This document shows, in pieces, positions 61,205 through 64,000 of a DNA stretch of 64,000 nucleotides. A program made the position numbers and the translations under genes. The first letter of the stretch is position 1. Each line of letters starts with the position of its first letter. The notes beneath the pieces were generated by a model. That model made no database searches and was not told the DNA's origin. It worked only from the letters and a program-made list of their open reading frames with translations. Origin of the DNA: Typhlomys cinereus (taxonomy: Eukaryota > Chordata > Mammalia > Rodentia > Platacanthomyidae); NCBI GenBank assembly GCA_023101885.1, contig JALPQD010000137.1, positions 4,306,071 to 4,370,070 of the forward strand, in the 5' to 3' direction.

Positions 61205-61541
61205 ATCTCAGCTCTTTAATAATTAATGTTATTTTTTAGTCACTTAGTTGAGTAAATTTAAATCAATTTACTCCATTTTCTTCTGCTAAAGTTTTCATTG
61301 TAACATAGAGGTCTGTATATTAGAGAAAAACAAAGCAGAGGCTTTGGGAGATTTTTGCAGTTTGGCAGAAAGTTTTGTATCTTATGTTTACAATCAGGTG
61401 GAACTGAACTAAGCAGTGGGGTTAGGAATCTTACATATATTTTATTCACCAGGAGGAATCTTTACTATTGCTTCATAAAATTTTCACTTATCCCTGTCTT
61501 TATGTTTTATTTTCTGTTTTCTCTTTTTCCTTTATCCTTAG

Positions 61542-62013
61542 TGTAATAGTTAATCCTGTGTGTCAGATAGACCACACCTGGCATTAACTAAGATCACCTG
61601 ACAAACCACCTGAAGAGATTACCAGGATCAATACATTCACAATCCTAAGGACCACCCCAAGATTAGATTGGACCCTTCCAGTAGCTGACTAGATAAAAGT
61701 AACCATAGAAGAGAGGACTTGAAAGAGAGACTCTTTGAAGGTGTGCTAGAAAACTCTCTTCTCTCCTGTCTCCCCACTCCTTCGCTTCTTTGACTGCCTC
61801 TGCAGGCCTCCAATGCACCATCTCTTCAATGTGAATAAAACTCTCCAAGAATCCTCAGCCTTCAGCCTTCACCCACTGGACTATTGGACCTGAGCAGCAA
61901 CTGGCAGCCATTGTTGGATAACTGGGTCATATCTCATAAGCCAACTTAATATAGTCCCTTTTTACATATCCATTCTGTTGATTCTGTGGCTCTAGAGAAA
62001 TCTAACTAAATCA
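61542..62013 (+). mobile_element. LTR-like element, class III (ERVL)-like, about 472 bp
   Basis: Starts TGTAATAGTTAATCC and ends CTAACTAAATCA. Flanked by CTTAG (61537-61541) and CTTGG (62014-62018), a 5-bp duplication with one change. AATAAAAC lies near 61834. It is related to the reversed element next to it. Confidence 0.68.
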
Positions 62014-62058
62014 CTTGGGTTTGTGAAGTTCTATGTCAATGTTAATGAGTTTGGGGGA

Positions 62059-62529
62059 TGTATTAGTCAGGTTCTCTAGAGATGCAGAATCGACACAATG
62101 AGGTAGTCCAACAATTGCTGCTAGTAGTTGAGGTAATCCAACGATGGCTGCCAGTAGTGAAGGTAGTCCAACGATGGCTGCTCAGTTTCGGTAGTCAAGT
62201 GGGTAATGGCTGAAGACTGAAGAATTTCTAGAATCTTCAGTCTAGCAATTACTAGGAGGGTTGGAAGGCTAAAGGGTCGAAGACACCAGGTGGACTGGAA
62301 GGAATAGTGATTCCTAGCACAGTACCAGAAGGCATTTGTTCTCTTTGGTGGCTCCTTTTTATATGATGCAGTACTGGGAGGATCCTATGAGAGCTTTGGA
62401 GGTCCTGATAGGATCTAGGGCAGGTATAATCCTATCAAGTGGTCTCAGTTGGTCCTTTCCAAATGTAGTCTCAGCCCAGCTTAGTTAATACCGGGTGTGT
62501 GAAGTTGACACCCAGGCTTAACTATCACA
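62059..62529 (-). mobile_element. LTR-like element, class III (ERVL)-like, 471 bp, inverted relative to its neighbour
   Basis: On the minus strand it runs TGTGATAGTTAAGCC to TGACTAATACA with a TATATAAAAAGG box near 62362. A perfect 5-bp duplication GGGGA flanks it (62054-62058 and 62530-62534). Contains a short internal repeat of the gccatcgttggactacc phrase (three diverged copies at 62100-62185). Confidence 0.78.
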
Positions 62530-62534
62530 GGGGA

Positions 62535-63688
62535 TTTGGCTTAGGCCTGGGTCCCACTAATTGTGCTCAATAAACTCATCAAAAAAGTTAACAGTGTAAA
62601 GCAGAAGAAAGAAAATTTAGTCAGTTTGGATGCAAGGAGGAACAAGAGATGCCCTGCTATCCTCAAGTCCATCTTTAGAGTCTCAATATGGATATAATAT
62701 AAATAGATATGTAGAACTAATTACATCTCTTTTAGCATCAGTGTTTCCTGAAAGACAGTTCCAAAATTTTTCTGTAATCTGTAATAATCCTCCCATTTCT
62801 GGCTGGAACCCAGTACCAGTGGTTCACTTCTTCTGAGGAAATTGCCATTACCTGGGGTACTTTACTTCAGCAAGCCAGAGTGGGACCCACAAATAGCTCT
62901 TTACAAATTTTTATTTCTGCCTGACCACTTCCACCCAAATCTTTTAAAATGACTCTCTTTTGAATCAGATTATAAGCAAATTTCTCTTGTTGACTTTGAG
63001 ATCGGTTTGTTTTTCTGCTAGGCCTTAAAATTGTGATCTTATTGCCTTAATACCACACTAATTATAGTGACAGGAACACATTGTATTTCGGAATTATTTC
63101 CCATAGAATGTATTTAACCTACAATTTCTTGTTGAATGGAAGGTATCAAAGTTAGGATCTCACACATACTCAGAAAGTAGTGAATCCATTGTTACATCTT
63201 AACCATAGAATATTATTTCTAATTAAAAACATTAGAATTAAAATATTTCAAAAAATTGGTAAAATATCTTTACTTTGGTTTTCTCTTAAATGTTGATTCA
63301 GGCTGAAGGAAAATTCTTGATAATTTCCTGTAGGATTTTTTTCCCATTCACTACAAATTAGAGAAATGTGGTCACTTCATGAAGACCACACCTCTAGTCT
63401 TCGGTCTCTGCCTATCCCTTAATAACTCCTGACAACTCCTTAACAATCTCCAACATTTTCAAATATTTCAACCCCAACTCACAGGAGCTGTATCTTCTTG
63501 CTCTCCATTCTCTCAACTCACCATGCCCTCCTCATCATCTCTGACTTCTATTCTAACAGTCTTCCATCTTAAGTGTAGTTTATGTCTCCTTTGGAGATGA
63601 CAACCCCAGTTCTACATGAACTCTTCTCTCTTAAATCTCTCCCTTGTGTCAGGAATTGCTTACCTGGAGCATGTTCAGGGACATCTGA
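62535..63688. other. Unassigned intergenic DNA
   Basis: No repeat recognised. A 68-codon plus-strand frame at 62630-62836 lacks identifiable motifs. Confidence 0.45.
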
Positions 63689-63925
63689 GTTCAAAATCCA
63701 AGGAAGAACACATTTGGTTCTGAGGTCACCTCTGGTAAATCTCCATGTTGGAGGGAGTTGATACCACCAAATCATTATGTTCCACATTCCTTCTATGAGC
63801 AAGCAATTACCTATGCTGATATCAAGAGGCAGGCCAGAAAAGTGAGGAATGCCAGGAACAGATTGGCTAGAGCCTTAGAGGAAGACAGGCTGGCCCGGGA
63901 AGCAGAGAAGGAAGAGCTGAACTGA
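63689..63925 (+). pseudogene. Short coding-like frame of unknown identity, stop codon at 63923
   Basis: This frame is open between a TGA at 63686 and the TGA at 63923. It encodes a sequence unlike repeat translations: NHYVPHSFYEQAITYADIKR followed by a charged, helix-like stretch (KVRNARNRLARALEEDRLAR, then EAEKEELN). It has no ATG in its first two thirds, so it would be a 3' exon or a fragment of a processed copy. No protein family is recognised. No splice acceptor was chosen with confidence. It may be chance. Confidence 0.3.
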
Positions 63926-64000
63926 AGAGTGGGAACCAGACAAAGACCTACACCCATTTCTGGTGTAGTCTCACCACCAAGAAACTGCACTTAACTTTTT

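Overview
This is a repeat-dense stretch of a rodent nuclear genome, almost certainly from a mouse-related (myomorph) lineage. The evidence is the combination of LINE-1 elements with rodent-style ORF1/ORF2, ID-type SINEs, B2-like tRNA-derived SINEs with CA-rich tails, and several families of class I, II and III endogenous-retrovirus LTRs. The species cannot be named from the sequence: the main B2-like SINE has a 3' body I do not recognise as the mouse or rat consensus. No bacterial-type genes, tRNA or rRNA genes are present.

The only host gene with firm support is the 5' end of a KRAB zinc-finger gene on the minus strand. Its CpG-island promoter lies at about 50.34-51.30 kb and carries a 25-bp minisatellite. 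An 88-bp exon with the start codon is at 49126-49213, and a 127-bp KRAB-A exon is at 44951-45077. The two exons join in phase and begin [16 protein letters not shown]. No KRAB-B or C2H2 finger exon is visible in the window, so the rest lies beyond the left edge or is lost.

Immediately downstream of the KRAB-A exon is the most striking structure: a large inverted repeat (palindrome). Its arms, about 4.6-4.7 kb each (31908-36597 and 39768-44372), are separated by about 3.2 kb. The arms carry a piece of a class II ERV with its 3' LTR, part of an L1, an ID SINE, an (AT)n tract and an ERV end. All of these were inserted before the inversion-duplication. The spacer holds a complete MaLR/ERVL-like LTR element (37173-39692) with both LTRs, a Leu-type primer-binding site and an open frame of about 950 nt.

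Layout. 0-2.6 kb: 5' part of a minus-strand L1 with an intact 368-codon ORF1. 3.6-5.1 kb: L1 3' end. 5.8-6.35 kb: solo LTR with a duplicated enhancer-like block. 6.7-11.2 kb: two 5'-truncated minus-strand L1s, the second with an apparent 3' transduction. 11.2-15.8 kb: mostly unassigned AT-rich DNA. 15.8-24.4 kb: an old tandem duplication whose copies carry different SINE and LTR insertions. 24.4-28.6 kb: scattered L1 and SINE remnants. 28.6-36.2 kb: plus-strand L1 interrupted by a solo LTR and a 3.4-kb class II provirus. 36.2-44.4 kb: palindrome centre and right arm. 44.4-51.3 kb: KRAB gene. 52-57.7 kb: three stacked plus-strand L1 3' ends. 57.7-64 kb: an old minisatellite, solo LTRs and one short unexplained reading frame.

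Insertion order can be read from target-site duplications and nesting. All calls come from reading the sequence; family names for LTRs are inferred from structure (target-site length, primer-binding site, terminal dinucleotides), not from a database.
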